NCBI GenBank assembly: GCA_947465765.1
Contig: CANIAP010000010.1
Coordinates: 1 to 47,058 of the forward strand
Direction: 5' to 3'
Source: a bacterium
GTDB lineage: Bacteria > Margulisbacteria > Marinamargulisbacteria > SXXA01
Length of the DNA stretch: 47,058 nucleotides
In this document: positions 7,869 to 17,068 of the stretch, in pieces
Position numbering within the stretch: position 1 is the first letter of the stretch
Layout: each line of letters begins with the position of its first letter
The notes under the pieces: model-generated
What the model was told of the DNA's origin: nothing
Database searches by the model: none
What the model saw: only the letters and a program-made list of their open reading frames with translations
Position numbers and translations under genes: made by a program

Positions 7869-9139
7869 GCAAGGTCCGGATACAATGGAAACCGTTGGTT
7901 CATTGCGATAACCGCATCCCCCACTCGCTTTTTAAGACTCGTGTTGTTGGGATCAGAAATGACTTCATCGATCAATTCCGCAATGGAGACCATTTCTCCG
8001 GATCCCATTCCCCGAGTGGTCACCGCCGGCGTCCCAATTCGAATACCTGACGTTACAAACGGGCTTTCTGGATCATACGGAATCGCGTTTTTATTAACCG
8101 TAATTCCGATTTCGTCCAAGGCGGCTTCTGCCGTTTTGCCCGTAATTGATTTGCTCTGAAGATCCACCAGGAATAAGTGATTATCGGTCCCACCGGAAAC
8201 AATACGAACGCCACGTTTGGTTAACACATCAACTAGCGTCTTCGCATTTTCAATGACTTGAGATTGATACGTGGTGAATTCGGGAGCCATCGCCTCTTTG
8301 AAAGCGATGGCCTTCGCAGCAATAACATGCATTAACGGCCCGCCTTGAGTTCCAGGAAACACCGCTTTATCGATCGCTTTCTGATATTCAGAATTACATA
8401 GAATTAACCCACCTCGTGGACCCCGAAGTGTTTTATGAGTGGTCGTTGTAACGATATCCGCAATTCCAACCGGGCTCGGATGTAAGCCAGCCGCCACAAG
8501 CCCCGCGATATGGGCCATATCCACAAAGAAAATGGCGCCAATCCGTTTCGCGGCCTTTGAAATTCGTTCAAAATCAATAATACGTGAATAAGCGGACGCG
8601 CCAGCGACAATCATCTTTGGTCGATGCTCATCCGCCAAACGATCCAACTCATCATAATCAATACGCTCCGTGGTCTTGGTCACCCCATACGGAACAAAGT
8701 TAAAATACACACCCGAAATATTAACCGGTGACCCATGGGTTAAGTGGCCGCCATGCGCCAAATTCATCCCCATCACGGTATCTCCGGGTTTCAAAGTGGC
8801 AAAATAGACTGCCATATTGGCTTGCGCGCCCGAATGAGGCTGAACATTTGCGTGTTGGGCACCAAATAATTCTTTGGCCCTGGAAATAGCCAAATCTTCC
8901 ACCACATCTACATATTCGCACCCTCCATAATAGCGTTTATGGGGAAGCCCTTCAGCATATTTATTCGTAAGCCAAGACCCCTGTGCTTGCATTACTGCCA
9001 ACGAGGTAAAATTTTCAGACGCGATCATTTCAATCTTATCGCGTTGCCGACCCAATTCTTTAAAAATCCCCGCCGCAACTTCGGGGTCAGACTGAAGGAC
9101 ATGATCGATCGAGGCCAATTGAGCAATAGACGACATCAT
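7865..9139 (-). CDS. glyA: Serine hydroxymethyltransferase
   Basis: 424 residues of a fold-type I PLP enzyme interconverting serine and glycine with tetrahydrofolate. Seen directly are [20 protein letters not shown] near the N-terminus, [12 protein letters not shown], the [12 protein letters not shown] segment and the PLP lysine in [14 protein letters not shown] (about residue 230). It starts with two ATG codons after a strong AGGAGG site (spacing 6). It heads an operon glyA-pheA-serS-arsR and three small genes, and is preceded by a leader with two inverted repeats. Confidence 0.98.
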   Translation of the reverse strand: MMSSIAQLASIDHVLQSDPEVAAGIFKELGRQRDKIEMIASENFTSLAVMQAQGSWLTNKYAEGLPHKRYYGGCEYVDVVEDLAISRAKELFGAQHANVQPHSGAQANMAVYFATLKPGDTVMGMNLAHGGHLTHGSPVNISGVYFNFVPYGVTKTTERIDYDELDRLADEHRPKMIVAGASAYSRIIDFERISKAAKRIGAIFFVDMAHIAGLVAAGLHPSPVGIADIVTTTTHKTLRGPRGGLILCNSEYQKAIDKAVFPGTQGGPLMHVIAAKAIAFKEAMAPEFTTYQSQVIENAKTLVDVLTKRGVRIVSGGTDNHLFLVDLQSKSITGKTAEAALDEIGITVNKNAIPYDPESPFVTSGIRIGTPAVTTRGMGSGEMVSIAELIDEVISDPNNTSLKKRVGDAVIAMNQRFPLYPDLA

Positions 9140-9156
9140 TTAGATCCTCCTAAACT

Positions 9157-9181
9157 GATAAACTTTGGGACCGAGTTTATC
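9157..9181 (-). promoter_or_regulatory. Hairpin in the glyA leader
   Basis: Perfect 8-base inverted repeat GATAAACT / AGTTTATC with a 9-base loop (9165-9173), ending a few bases before the glyA AGGAGG site on the minus strand. It could be a regulator's operator or a hairpin that limits access to the ribosome site. I see none of the conserved cores of glycine, SAM, ZTP or tetrahydrofolate riboswitches. Confidence 0.5.
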
Positions 9182-9191
9182 ATAAATAAAG

Positions 9192-9214
9192 AACCAAACC
9201 ATCACCCATTGGTT
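9192..9214 (-). promoter_or_regulatory. Second small hairpin in the glyA leader
   Basis: Six-base inverted repeat AACCAA / TTGGTT with an 11-base loop, ten bases further upstream in the same leader. Alone it is weak, but it is stacked next to the stronger hairpin at 9157-9181. Confidence 0.3.
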
Positions 9215-9238
9215 GAGCCGACAGCACTGTAAAATTAA

Positions 9239-9267
9239 TACATATATCCTTAATATTTTTGTATAAT
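9239..9267 (+). promoter_or_regulatory. Possible promoter for the 9.4-17 kb cluster
   Basis: A perfect TATAAT lies at 9262-9267 on the plus strand, with only a poor -35 match (TACATA, 9239-9244, 17-base spacer). A second TATAAT occurs at 9288-9293. The whole 9225-9295 stretch is very A+T-rich and sits between the divergent glyA operon and the plus-strand cluster, so promoters in both directions are expected here. Confidence 0.35.
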
Positions 9268-9364
9268 TAGTGTTGTGTGGTAATTTATATAATTAAGCCA
9301 ACAATATTGCACTTATCCACTGAGTAACCGGCTTTTTTTGATTTCGGGAGTTGAAATTTTAGTT

Positions 9365-11077
9365 ATGCAAATTCTTTATAAAATTGTCGCAGTCCCATCC
9401 GGTTTCGAAAAAAAAATAGAAACCGCAATTAGTAGTATTGGCAGCCCCAACCTAAGAGCGTCCTATGCGAGTCAATTACACCATTTTCTGGACAAACGAC
9501 TCGACCAGACCGCAGAAAAAATACTGCATATATTTACTTCCAACGTCTTAAATGTGCTCCAAGATGTGGAATTGCCCGATTCCATCAAACGATTAACGGT
9601 GGATAAGATGCCGCAAATGGCCTGTATCTTGGAAAAGATGTTCTCAAATTCATCCCATTTGTTACTCAATAGCAGTAGAGAATCTAGCTATCCACCATAT
9701 GAAAGAGTTAGCAAAGAGTTAAAAACAAAACTAATAGAAGATAAAGACCCCGCCGGAATCACATTTTCCGCAAGGAGTTTAAAACTCTTTGGATGGACCC
9801 GTGAAGAAATAGAAGAGACCGCAAACCCCCTTGTGGGATTTCTTCTTCAAGACCTCAAGATAAAGGGATCGAAAGATTTGGAGGCAGAGGTTAAGGGAAA
9901 GCTTAGGACGGTATTTGATATCTCAAATCTTTTGGTTCTTCAGATTGCCTGTGGAGACGACATTGCTGACAATATTCAGGATGAAAAATTAACCACCCTA
10001 TTTTCAGAAATACCATTTCAGACTTCAGCCCAGCTCGTTGAGTCCAGGGCAGCGGTTGATGGACATAGAAGAGGGATATTTAGACCCTATTTTGATGTTG
10101 CAGTTTCGATTTGGATGGATGCAGTTAGTCAACTGGAAAACCTTTTTGGCAAAGAGTATTTCGATGCACATGTTAAGGGAGAATTTCTCGAAATTCATCG
10201 AGAAGTCATGGGATCCCTCACCTATTCACAATACATGAATAGCCGCCCGCATGACCCCACAATTACACCTCAAACCATCTCGGATAACTTGGACCCTAAT
10301 ATAATGGTGAGATGTGTTCGATATTTAGAAAAATCTCTCGTAATTCAGATTGCCCAAAGCCAAGACATTGCATTGCCTGAAGCACCAGATATCACCATGG
10401 TCGATGAAATTATCCGCAAATCTCAAAAAAATGCGGCGGATTCAAATGCTGCGGCAACCTGGCCTCGTGAACGCAGAGAAAACGATTTCTCAAGTCCATT
10501 TCCGTTTGCAATAACCGCTCAATACAACCAAACTCTACTCGCAAGCAGTAAAACTTTCATCGGAGAATTTGAAGGTTTTCTTAAAGAAGAACAATACTCA
10601 AATCATTTCTTTGCGACTTACTTTGACGGTGATCCCCCATCCGATTTTGATTATCTGTCGCTGTTGGTACTTCGGAGAGAAGCATTTACACAGGTCATCG
10701 AGCAGCTCGAAAGAGCGAAATTACGAGGATTACAGATCCCAGAGACCGATTATTCAGTCAACTCTCTCGCTGTTTGTGCTCTAAGTACGGCACAGGAATC
10801 GCCAGACGAAAGTATGCGCCTCCAAGGAAGGTCCATCGGTAGATTAAAGCACCATATTGATCTTATCGATAAATTTAGCGACAAACTCAGTATCGAAACT
10901 GGCGTTCAAGGCCAATTCTTTAGATCATGGGAAAAAGAGATTGAAACCATGAAAACCGACGCTACTCGCATTACAAACCCATTGCTAAAAGACCAAACAG
11001 TGCAATACATACAATCCTGGGAAGTATTTTTATGTATGTATTTGATATTCAAACGAACCCTTGACGGAACGATTTGA
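9365..11077 (+). CDS. Unknown 570-residue protein, possibly a divergent class I terpene-synthase-like fold
   Basis: No confident family match. It is all-helical by pattern and has no signal or membrane segments. It contains an aspartate motif DDIAD at residues 198-202 in the context VLQIACGDDIADN, and 163 residues later NAAATWPRE (361-369), which fits the N-x-x-x-S/T-x-x-x-E metal-binding triad of class I terpene synthases. Between them, RPYFDVAVSIWMDAVSQL, an F-rich helix and SLTYSQYMNSR resemble that fold's middle helices, and an Arg (R316) lies 45 residues before the triad, where a diphosphate sensor is usual. This is alignment by eye. The protein is longer than common bacterial cyclases (about 110 extra residues at the N-terminus and about 100 at the C-terminus). 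The ATG at 9365 is preferred to an in-frame TTG at 9338. The following kinase gene overlaps its end. Confidence 0.5.
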   Translation: MQILYKIVAVPSGFEKKIETAISSIGSPNLRASYASQLHHFLDKRLDQTAEKILHIFTSNVLNVLQDVELPDSIKRLTVDKMPQMACILEKMFSNSSHLLLNSSRESSYPPYERVSKELKTKLIEDKDPAGITFSARSLKLFGWTREEIEETANPLVGFLLQDLKIKGSKDLEAEVKGKLRTVFDISNLLVLQIACGDDIADNIQDEKLTTLFSEIPFQTSAQLVESRAAVDGHRRGIFRPYFDVAVSIWMDAVSQLENLFGKEYFDAHVKGEFLEIHREVMGSLTYSQYMNSRPHDPTITPQTISDNLDPNIMVRCVRYLEKSLVIQIAQSQDIALPEAPDITMVDEIIRKSQKNAADSNAAATWPRERRENDFSSPFPFAITAQYNQTLLASSKTFIGEFEGFLKEEQYSNHFFATYFDGDPPSDFDYLSLLVLRREAFTQVIEQLERAKLRGLQIPETDYSVNSLAVCALSTAQESPDESMRLQGRSIGRLKHHIDLIDKFSDKLSIETGVQGQFFRSWEKEIETMKTDATRITNPLLKDQTVQYIQSWEVFLCMYLIFKRTLDGTI

Positions 11078-12461
11078 GCCGAACCAAAAACGTCGGTGTA
11101 TCTTGAATATTAGCGAATTATTCTCTGCGTTATTTTTCAAGAAGGAAGTGTATTCCGAATCAATCCTTCTGCGAAAGAACGATTTATCATTTAGAATCGC
11201 CATTATTTTCCTAGGCCTCGCATTACCCTACATCGGAATTTTCTATTACCTCGATTGGAACTTTGCGAACGCGATGGTGATATTGACGGTATTGCTTTAC
11301 GGGGCGTCAATTGTCTTAAATAAGGCAACCTACTATTCCACCAGTAAATCCATATTGATTATCTGCACATCCGTTAGCTTTTTTGTTTGTGCCAATATTT
11401 TGGGCCCTTCTGCTGGCGCACAATTTCTATTGTTCGCCCTCATTCCGCTACCCCTATTATTATTTGAATATGACCAAGTCGGATGGATAACCGCATGTGT
11501 CGCAACGCCGATCGGGACCTATTTTCTTTTGGAATTGGGTCATTATTCCTGGATTCCATATATCGAAAACGTCAACACAACGACATTATTTTATATTCGG
11601 AATTGTGCGATATTAACTACATTTCTTCTCCTCATTTTGTCCGTAGGTACCTATTTCGTATCAAATCGTCGGTATGAAACGTTACTTGAACAACAAAATA
11701 TAGACTTACTTAAACATCGAGCGTTACTGCAAGAATCATGGAAAGATGCCACCTATGCGCAGCTCATGAGAAACATTGCTCACGAAATCAAAAATCCACT
11801 ATTTGCGACAAGCATGACTCTCAGCACCATTGAAGATGACATCGGTAATCCAGAGGAACTGAAACTCAGCGTTAGAGCGGTAGAAGACACCATTAGCGAC
11901 CTTATGCAGATCGTCGATGTCATGCTGGAAACGGGCTCCGCTTTTACTAGCTCCACCACCCGTCACAACATCCCCGAAATCGTAAACCGTATTTTATTAC
12001 TTTTTCGAACCAAATTAACCCGCCAAGAGATTTCCTTTAGAACACAATGTGCACCCGGATTACCGGAAATAATGTCAGATAGCAAAGCCTTGCTTTTGGT
12101 GCTTAGCAATCTGATCACCAATTCCGCAGAAGCCATGCCCACCGGCGGCCACCTTAAAATTACGATTGACCCCATGCTATCGGATACCACCGGTCAACCT
12201 GGGATTCTCATCGGAATTCATGACACTGGTCATGGTATTGAAAAAACGATTCAGGCCTCGATATTTCAACAATTTTTTACCACTAAGGCCGATGGTCTCC
12301 AACATGGACTGGGACTGAGCCTAGTCTCCAGCCTGGTCAATCAAATGGGGGGCAAATTGTGGGTGGAATCGGATCCCAAAAAAGTTCCCGGCGCTATATT
12401 TTATGTCTGGTTTCCAGTCGATCATCACCTCGACAGGGCGCCCGTTCAAACTGTAAATTAA
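11061..12461 (+). CDS. Membrane sensor histidine kinase
   Basis: Sensor of a two-component system. About six hydrophobic segments fill residues 45-200 (no sizeable periplasmic domain, so it probably senses through the membrane). They are followed by a coiled linker and a HisKA domain with the phospho-accepting His in MRNIAHEIKNPL (H241), then the HATPase domain with the N box NLITNSAEAM, G1 DTGHGI, F box FFTTK and G2 GLGLSLV. The start is uncertain: TTG at 11061 overlaps the previous gene by 17 bases, and another TTG at 11103 is possible; neither has a strong ribosome site. The response regulator encoded 39 bases downstream is its likely partner. Confidence 0.9.
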   Translation: MTERFEPNQKRRCILNISELFSALFFKKEVYSESILLRKNDLSFRIAIIFLGLALPYIGIFYYLDWNFANAMVILTVLLYGASIVLNKATYYSTSKSILIICTSVSFFVCANILGPSAGAQFLLFALIPLPLLLFEYDQVGWITACVATPIGTYFLLELGHYSWIPYIENVNTTTLFYIRNCAILTTFLLLILSVGTYFVSNRRYETLLEQQNIDLLKHRALLQESWKDATYAQLMRNIAHEIKNPLFATSMTLSTIEDDIGNPEELKLSVRAVEDTISDLMQIVDVMLETGSAFTSSTTRHNIPEIVNRILLLFRTKLTRQEISFRTQCAPGLPEIMSDSKALLLVLSNLITNSAEAMPTGGHLKITIDPMLSDTTGQPGILIGIHDTGHGIEKTIQASIFQQFFTTKADGLQHGLGLSLVSSLVNQMGGKLWVESDPKKVPGAIFYVWFPVDHHLDRAPVQTVN

Positions 12462-12500
12462 ATCACAGGAATTCGGATAATATTCCCAAAGGGGCCCATA

Positions 12501-13625
12501 ATGCCAAGCAAAAAAAAAAATGAAACGGTCATTGTCTATCATTCTGGAATTGGAACTCTAGACTCGATCGTAGGACCACTCGTCAGTAACACTCGAGATT
12601 ATTATTGCGTGTCCAGCTTATACCAATTGGAATCGCTGATTACGCCGAGTGAGCATGCGTCTGTTGTTGTGTTGGATTGGAATTCATGGGAGGACCCCGA
12701 AGATTTTTTAAATAAATTTCGGTCTCGCCATTATGTGATCCCAATTATTGTTGTCGGTTCTAATATCTCTCACTCAGACACCCTCGACTTATTGCGTCAA
12801 CAGGTCAATGACGTACTTATCAACCCAACCCAGGACCATATCACGCAAAGCCTTGATCGAATTTTTCTAGATTTTCCGGTCGTCAGTCTATCTAATATCT
12901 ATATGTATTCAACCCGTCGTTATAAAGCGTTGTCTCATATGAATGATTCTATGGATAAGTTACTTGAAGCGATGAGTGAACTAAAGCATCGCCATAAAGA
13001 ACCCGCGTTTCAAATCGCATTAAAAAACCTTCCTCCCCAAGCCATGGAACTGCCGAAACAGGTGATTCTTATCGTTGATGACCTCCCGACCATTACCCAA
13101 AGTTTCTCTAAAAAATTCCAACAGCAATATGCGGTTCTAACGGCAAATTCCGCTACTGAAGCGCTGGATATCGCGAGGGTTCGTAAAAATATCGAACTTA
13201 TTATCTTGGATATTGAAATGCCCGGCCGAAAGGGCAATGAAATTATAGGAGAACTTCGAGCGCTCATCCCAAAAGTGGGGATTGTTATTCAAACCGCATT
13301 TCGTGCCCATGATATCGCCGTCGAGAGTTTCCAGAATGGGGTATTGGACTACATCAATAAATCAAGTAACCCACGGGTGGTCGCAGAAGTGATTCACTCC
13401 GCACTGATGATGAAGCGACAATGGGACGCAGACCATCTACTCCCACTTCGGCTGCGTCAAGAACTCTTTGTACAATACGCAAAAATTGCGGCTGAAGGCG
13501 GCTATCCCATCTACTGGGAAGACCTCCATGAGTTTTTTCCAGACGTTCAATTAGGCGATGTCATTTTGTCAGAACCCCTCACTCCCGAGTGGTTCATTGA
13601 ACATCCCCTTGGATCCATGAAATAA
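12501..13625 (+). CDS. Double-receiver response regulator (first receiver degenerate)
   Basis: 374 residues. The C-terminal half is a complete receiver domain: acid pair in ILIVDDLPT (D193, D194), phospho-acceptor D237 in LIILDIEMPG, T265 and K287. The N-terminal 130 residues have a receiver-like pattern with an Asp in VVVLDWNSWED (D59) but lack the acid pair (IVYHSG instead) and so look like a pseudo-receiver. A helical linker (141-180) joins them and about 75 residues follow, with no recognisable DNA-binding or enzymatic output domain. It probably works through protein contact. The start follows an AAAGGGG ribosome site. It is encoded directly after the sensor kinase. Confidence 0.85.
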   Translation: MPSKKKNETVIVYHSGIGTLDSIVGPLVSNTRDYYCVSSLYQLESLITPSEHASVVVLDWNSWEDPEDFLNKFRSRHYVIPIIVVGSNISHSDTLDLLRQQVNDVLINPTQDHITQSLDRIFLDFPVVSLSNIYMYSTRRYKALSHMNDSMDKLLEAMSELKHRHKEPAFQIALKNLPPQAMELPKQVILIVDDLPTITQSFSKKFQQQYAVLTANSATEALDIARVRKNIELIILDIEMPGRKGNEIIGELRALIPKVGIVIQTAFRAHDIAVESFQNGVLDYINKSSNPRVVAEVIHSALMMKRQWDADHLLPLRLRQELFVQYAKIAAEGGYPIYWEDLHEFFPDVQLGDVILSEPLTPEWFIEHPLGSMK

Positions 13626-13645
13626 CAATTAAAGGAACTCCCTCT

Positions 13646-15244
13646 ATGCCGAAAATGCTAAAAAAGTCCCTTTCGATGATCTGTTCCCTTGCCATCGTCC
13701 TTACGGCTACTTTTGGAATAGGCTGCGCCCGAAAATCAACCGGCTCACATGGAACTATGAATCTTCGGTTAAGCGGAGAGCCTAATCTGCTCAACCCAAT
13801 TTTGACGACTGACGCGTATTCCGCTCAGGTGGTCGGAACCATTTTTAGTGGTATGTTGAAGGTCAATGAAAAGCTCGAATTGGAACCCGATTTGGCGGAG
13901 TCATATGACATTAGTCCCGATGGGAAGACCTATATTTTCAAGTTAAAACCTAACGTGACTTGGCACGATGGCGCCCCATTTACTGCGGACGATGTGGTAT
14001 TTACGTTTAATACGATTATTGACCCCAAAACCAATACCGTTCGACGAAGTAACTATGTCATCAATGGAAAACCGATTCGATTCACTGCGGTCGATTCCCA
14101 TACGGTTAAGGCCGAACTTCCAGAGCCGTTTGCACCATTCTTACTTTCAGCTGCGGCAGAAATTATTCCAAAACATCTTCTAGATAACACCAATATCAAT
14201 ACGGCATCGTTTAACCGAAACCCCGTTGGTACAGGCCCCTTTAAGTTTAAAGAATGGAAAGCCGGTCAGCATATTATAGTCGTCAAAAATCCATTGTATT
14301 ACGGGAAACCTCCCCAACTGGATCGAATTATATTTAAACCTATTTCTGACTATAATGCAGGCAAGGTGGCGATCATAAAAGGGGATATCGACGAGTTTGA
14401 TATCAATCCTCAAGATCTAGCGGAAATGAAAAAAATTCGTCATTTGGCACTCTATGAATACGACCAACTTCAGTATAGCTTTGTCGGATTCAACCTCAAG
14501 AATCATCACCTCCAAGATATTAAAGTACGGCAAGCCATTGCTTACGCCGTGGACCGAAAGGCCATTGTTGATGCCGTTCTCAAGGGTCACGGAACCGTCG
14601 CGGACGTCCCAATTAGCCCTGTATCCTGGGCCTACCCCACCGGAAATGCCATCACACGATACGATTATGCCCCCGCCAAAAGTGCCACGTTGCTCGAAAG
14701 CGCAGGCTACAAAAAAAATACCCATGGGATTTATGAAAAAGACGGATCTGAACTGGCATTTACAATTATCTACGGCCAGGGTGGAAAAGCCAGCCCAAAA
14801 AATGCCGAAATCATTCAAAGTGCATTGGGCAAAGTCGGCATCAAATTGACTATCGTTCCAATGGAATGGCAATCGTTTTTGCGAATCGTAAACTCCGGAA
14901 AAGACCCTAAGAAATTCGACCTTTGCATGTTGTCATGGTCGCTCAGCCCCGACCCGGATGACTACAGCATTTGGCACTCGTCCGAGTATCCCAAAGGATT
15001 CAATTTTATTGGCTATTCAAACCCCAAAGTCGATGCCTTATTAACCCGTGGACGGACGGTCAATAATCATACCCAGCGCGCCCAGATTTATGCCGAAGCG
15101 TCCGCCTTAATTGGCCATGATCTCCCCTACCTATTTTTGTATTATCCACGCACTATTTCTGCCGTGAATCAACGGATTCATGGACTATCTGAGCCTGGTC
15201 CAGCGGGATTATTCGTTAGAATCGAAGGGGTTTCTGCCGACTAA
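13646..15244 (+). CDS. ABC transporter substrate-binding lipoprotein, oligopeptide/dipeptide family
   Basis: 532 residues of the SBP_bac_5 (DppA/OppA) family. The N-terminus has a lipoprotein signal, MPKMLKKSLSM then a hydrophobic core and the lipobox GIGC at about residue 27. Family marks are DLAESYDISPDGKTYIFKL, WHDGAPFTADDVVFTF, NPVGTGPFKFKEW, and DIKVRQAIAYAVDRKAIV. It captures peptides (or nickel, sugars or other ligands used by this family) outside the inner membrane and delivers them to the two permeases encoded next. The ribosome site is AAAGGA. The stop and the permease start overlap as TAATG. Confidence 0.95.
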   Translation: MPKMLKKSLSMICSLAIVLTATFGIGCARKSTGSHGTMNLRLSGEPNLLNPILTTDAYSAQVVGTIFSGMLKVNEKLELEPDLAESYDISPDGKTYIFKLKPNVTWHDGAPFTADDVVFTFNTIIDPKTNTVRRSNYVINGKPIRFTAVDSHTVKAELPEPFAPFLLSAAAEIIPKHLLDNTNINTASFNRNPVGTGPFKFKEWKAGQHIIVVKNPLYYGKPPQLDRIIFKPISDYNAGKVAIIKGDIDEFDINPQDLAEMKKIRHLALYEYDQLQYSFVGFNLKNHHLQDIKVRQAIAYAVDRKAIVDAVLKGHGTVADVPISPVSWAYPTGNAITRYDYAPAKSATLLESAGYKKNTHGIYEKDGSELAFTIIYGQGGKASPKNAEIIQSALGKVGIKLTIVPMEWQSFLRIVNSGKDPKKFDLCMLSWSLSPDPDDYSIWHSSEYPKGFNFIGYSNPKVDALLTRGRTVNNHTQRAQIYAEASALIGHDLPYLFLYYPRTISAVNQRIHGLSEPGPAGLFVRIEGVSAD

Positions 15245-16212
15245 TGGGCTATTGGGTCCGTCGCATTCTGTATTCTATCCCCTTAATTATTGGCATGCTG
15301 TTTGTGTCGTTTGTACTGATGCGCCTCGCCCCCGGGGACCCCAGCAACATGTTTTTGGACCCCAGAATGAATGCGAGTGATCTGCTCCAAATCCGTAAGA
15401 ATTTGGCGTTGGATCAGCCCATTCCGGTTCAATTTTTGGCTTGGTCAAAACGGGCAATTTGCGGGGACCTTGGGTTTTCTACCGCCACTGGACAGCCCGT
15501 CATTCAAGCGATTTCAGATCGACTACCTGCGACATTATTATTGTCGTTAACCTCCTTGGTTCTGACATTGGTGATTACGTTTCTTCTTGGAATTATTTCA
15601 GCGGCAAAAGCAACGAAATGGCCCGACATGCTGATTACATTTATCACCTTTCTCGGAATGTCGATTCCCACATTTTGGATCGGATTGATGCTCATTCTGA
15701 TCTTCTCTGTCACCCTCAACTGGCTTCCGGCGTCTGGATTTTACGATCCCACCCTCGATTCATCCGAAAAAATTGCGATTATAGGTTCGACGATTCAGCA
15801 TCTTATTTTGCCAGTGATCGCCTGTACGATTGGATCGATTGCCGGCCTCACACGGTATTATCGATTCGGAATGATCAATGTTCTTCAACAACCCTATATT
15901 CTAGCCGCACGTGCAAGAGGGATTTCGCCTTGGCGAATTTTATCTCGTCATGCCTTTAAAAACGCCGCGCTCCCTATTATCACCTTGCTTGGAATGGAGC
16001 TACCGGGATTGGTTAGCGGCGCTTATATTGTAGAATATATATTCGCATGGCCGGGGCTGGGGCAATTGGGGATTAACGCTGCTTTTTCCAGAGACTACCC
16101 GGTCCTCATGGGAACATTATTCATGTCGTCGGTATTAATCCTCGTCGGGAATTTTTTGGCGGATGTCATGTACAGTTGGGCCGACCCCCGAATTAATCGA
16201 AACGCCTCATGA
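15244..16212 (+). CDS. ABC transporter permease, DppB/OppB type
   Basis: 322-residue inner-membrane permease with six helices. It begins with the conserved MGYWVRRILYSIPLIIGMLF segment and RLAPGDPSN, and it carries the EAA loop that docks to the ATPase (AARARGISPWRILSRHAFKN) and the GAYIVEYIFAWPGLG segment. It forms the translocation channel with the next gene product. It overlaps the binding protein by 1 base and the next permease by 4 bases, so all three are one translational unit. Confidence 0.95.
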   Translation: MGYWVRRILYSIPLIIGMLFVSFVLMRLAPGDPSNMFLDPRMNASDLLQIRKNLALDQPIPVQFLAWSKRAICGDLGFSTATGQPVIQAISDRLPATLLLSLTSLVLTLVITFLLGIISAAKATKWPDMLITFITFLGMSIPTFWIGLMLILIFSVTLNWLPASGFYDPTLDSSEKIAIIGSTIQHLILPVIACTIGSIAGLTRYYRFGMINVLQQPYILAARARGISPWRILSRHAFKNAALPIITLLGMELPGLVSGAYIVEYIFAWPGLGQLGINAAFSRDYPVLMGTLFMSSVLILVGNFLADVMYSWADPRINRNAS

Positions 16213-17015
16213 TGGGCAACTGGGCCACGCGGTTGTCCATTGGATTTTTGACGTTAATCTCAATATTGTCGATTTCGATGATTTGGATCGGACACCCCAA
16301 TGATATTCATCTCAATGGCAACACCAACCCCACCTCACCCGACATCCACCACATCCTCGGCACCGATGACCTTGGCCGTGACATCGGAAGCCGGATTCTT
16401 GACGGCGCTCGGATTTCTCTTGGTGTGGGACTCATTGCAATGACAATATCCGTCTCTATTGGAACTATCATCGGTTTATTTTCAGGATTTATGGGCGGGC
16501 TCACCGATGAGCTTATAATGAGAGTCGTTGATTTTATTATGGGCCTTCCTACCCTGTTTATTATCCTGATTATTCAGGTCATTTTAGGCCCCAGTCTGAT
16601 CAACGCGATTGTCGTGATCGGGGCGACCAGCTGGATGGGAATTGCACGGCTCGTGCGTGCAGAAATTTTGTCGATTCGGGAACGGCCCTATATTCTTGCC
16701 GCACGTGCCAGAGGGTTTTCTCCTTGGCGAATCGCGATTCGGCATGCGCTACCCAATGCGGTGAGCTCAATTATAGTATCGGGGATTTTGACGATGGGCG
16801 GCGCCATTCTCACCGAGTCAGTATTGAGCTTTTTGGGGTTAGGAGTTCAGCCGCCGCAGGCCAGTTGGGGCAGTATGTTACAACATAGCACCGACTATCT
16901 TTACACCGCGCCCTGGATGGCGATTTCGCCAGGCCTAGCCATCACCCTCACCGTATTATCACTCAATTTTATTGGCGACACTCTACGGGAGCGAGCGAGT
17001 GGCGGACGATCGTAA
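16209..17015 (+). CDS. ABC transporter permease, DppC/OppC type
   Basis: 268 residues; the second channel subunit. It shows the family hallmark HILGTDDLGRDIGSRILDGARISL near the N-terminus (about residues 45-70), an EAA loop AARARGFSPWRIAIRHALPN, and ESVLSFLGLGVQPPQASWG. No DppD/DppF-type ATPase genes follow: the next genes are trpF and a glycosyltransferase. The transporter must therefore borrow ATPases encoded elsewhere in the genome. Confidence 0.95.
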   Translation: MMGNWATRLSIGFLTLISILSISMIWIGHPNDIHLNGNTNPTSPDIHHILGTDDLGRDIGSRILDGARISLGVGLIAMTISVSIGTIIGLFSGFMGGLTDELIMRVVDFIMGLPTLFIILIIQVILGPSLINAIVVIGATSWMGIARLVRAEILSIRERPYILAARARGFSPWRIAIRHALPNAVSSIIVSGILTMGGAILTESVLSFLGLGVQPPQASWGSMLQHSTDYLYTAPWMAISPGLAITLTVLSLNFIGDTLRERASGGRS

Positions 17016-17068
17016 TACCATACTTGATCCCCAGCACCACGTGGGGTAAGGTTTCATCCACTAAATTT

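Noticed and set aside
9140-9260. Glycine, ZTP or tetrahydrofolate riboswitch before glyA
   Set aside because: None of the conserved cores of these riboswitches could be found on the minus strand.
15892-16735. Near-identical DNA segments in the two permease genes
   Set aside because: Both encode the ATPase-docking EAA loop; shared ancestry explains the likeness.
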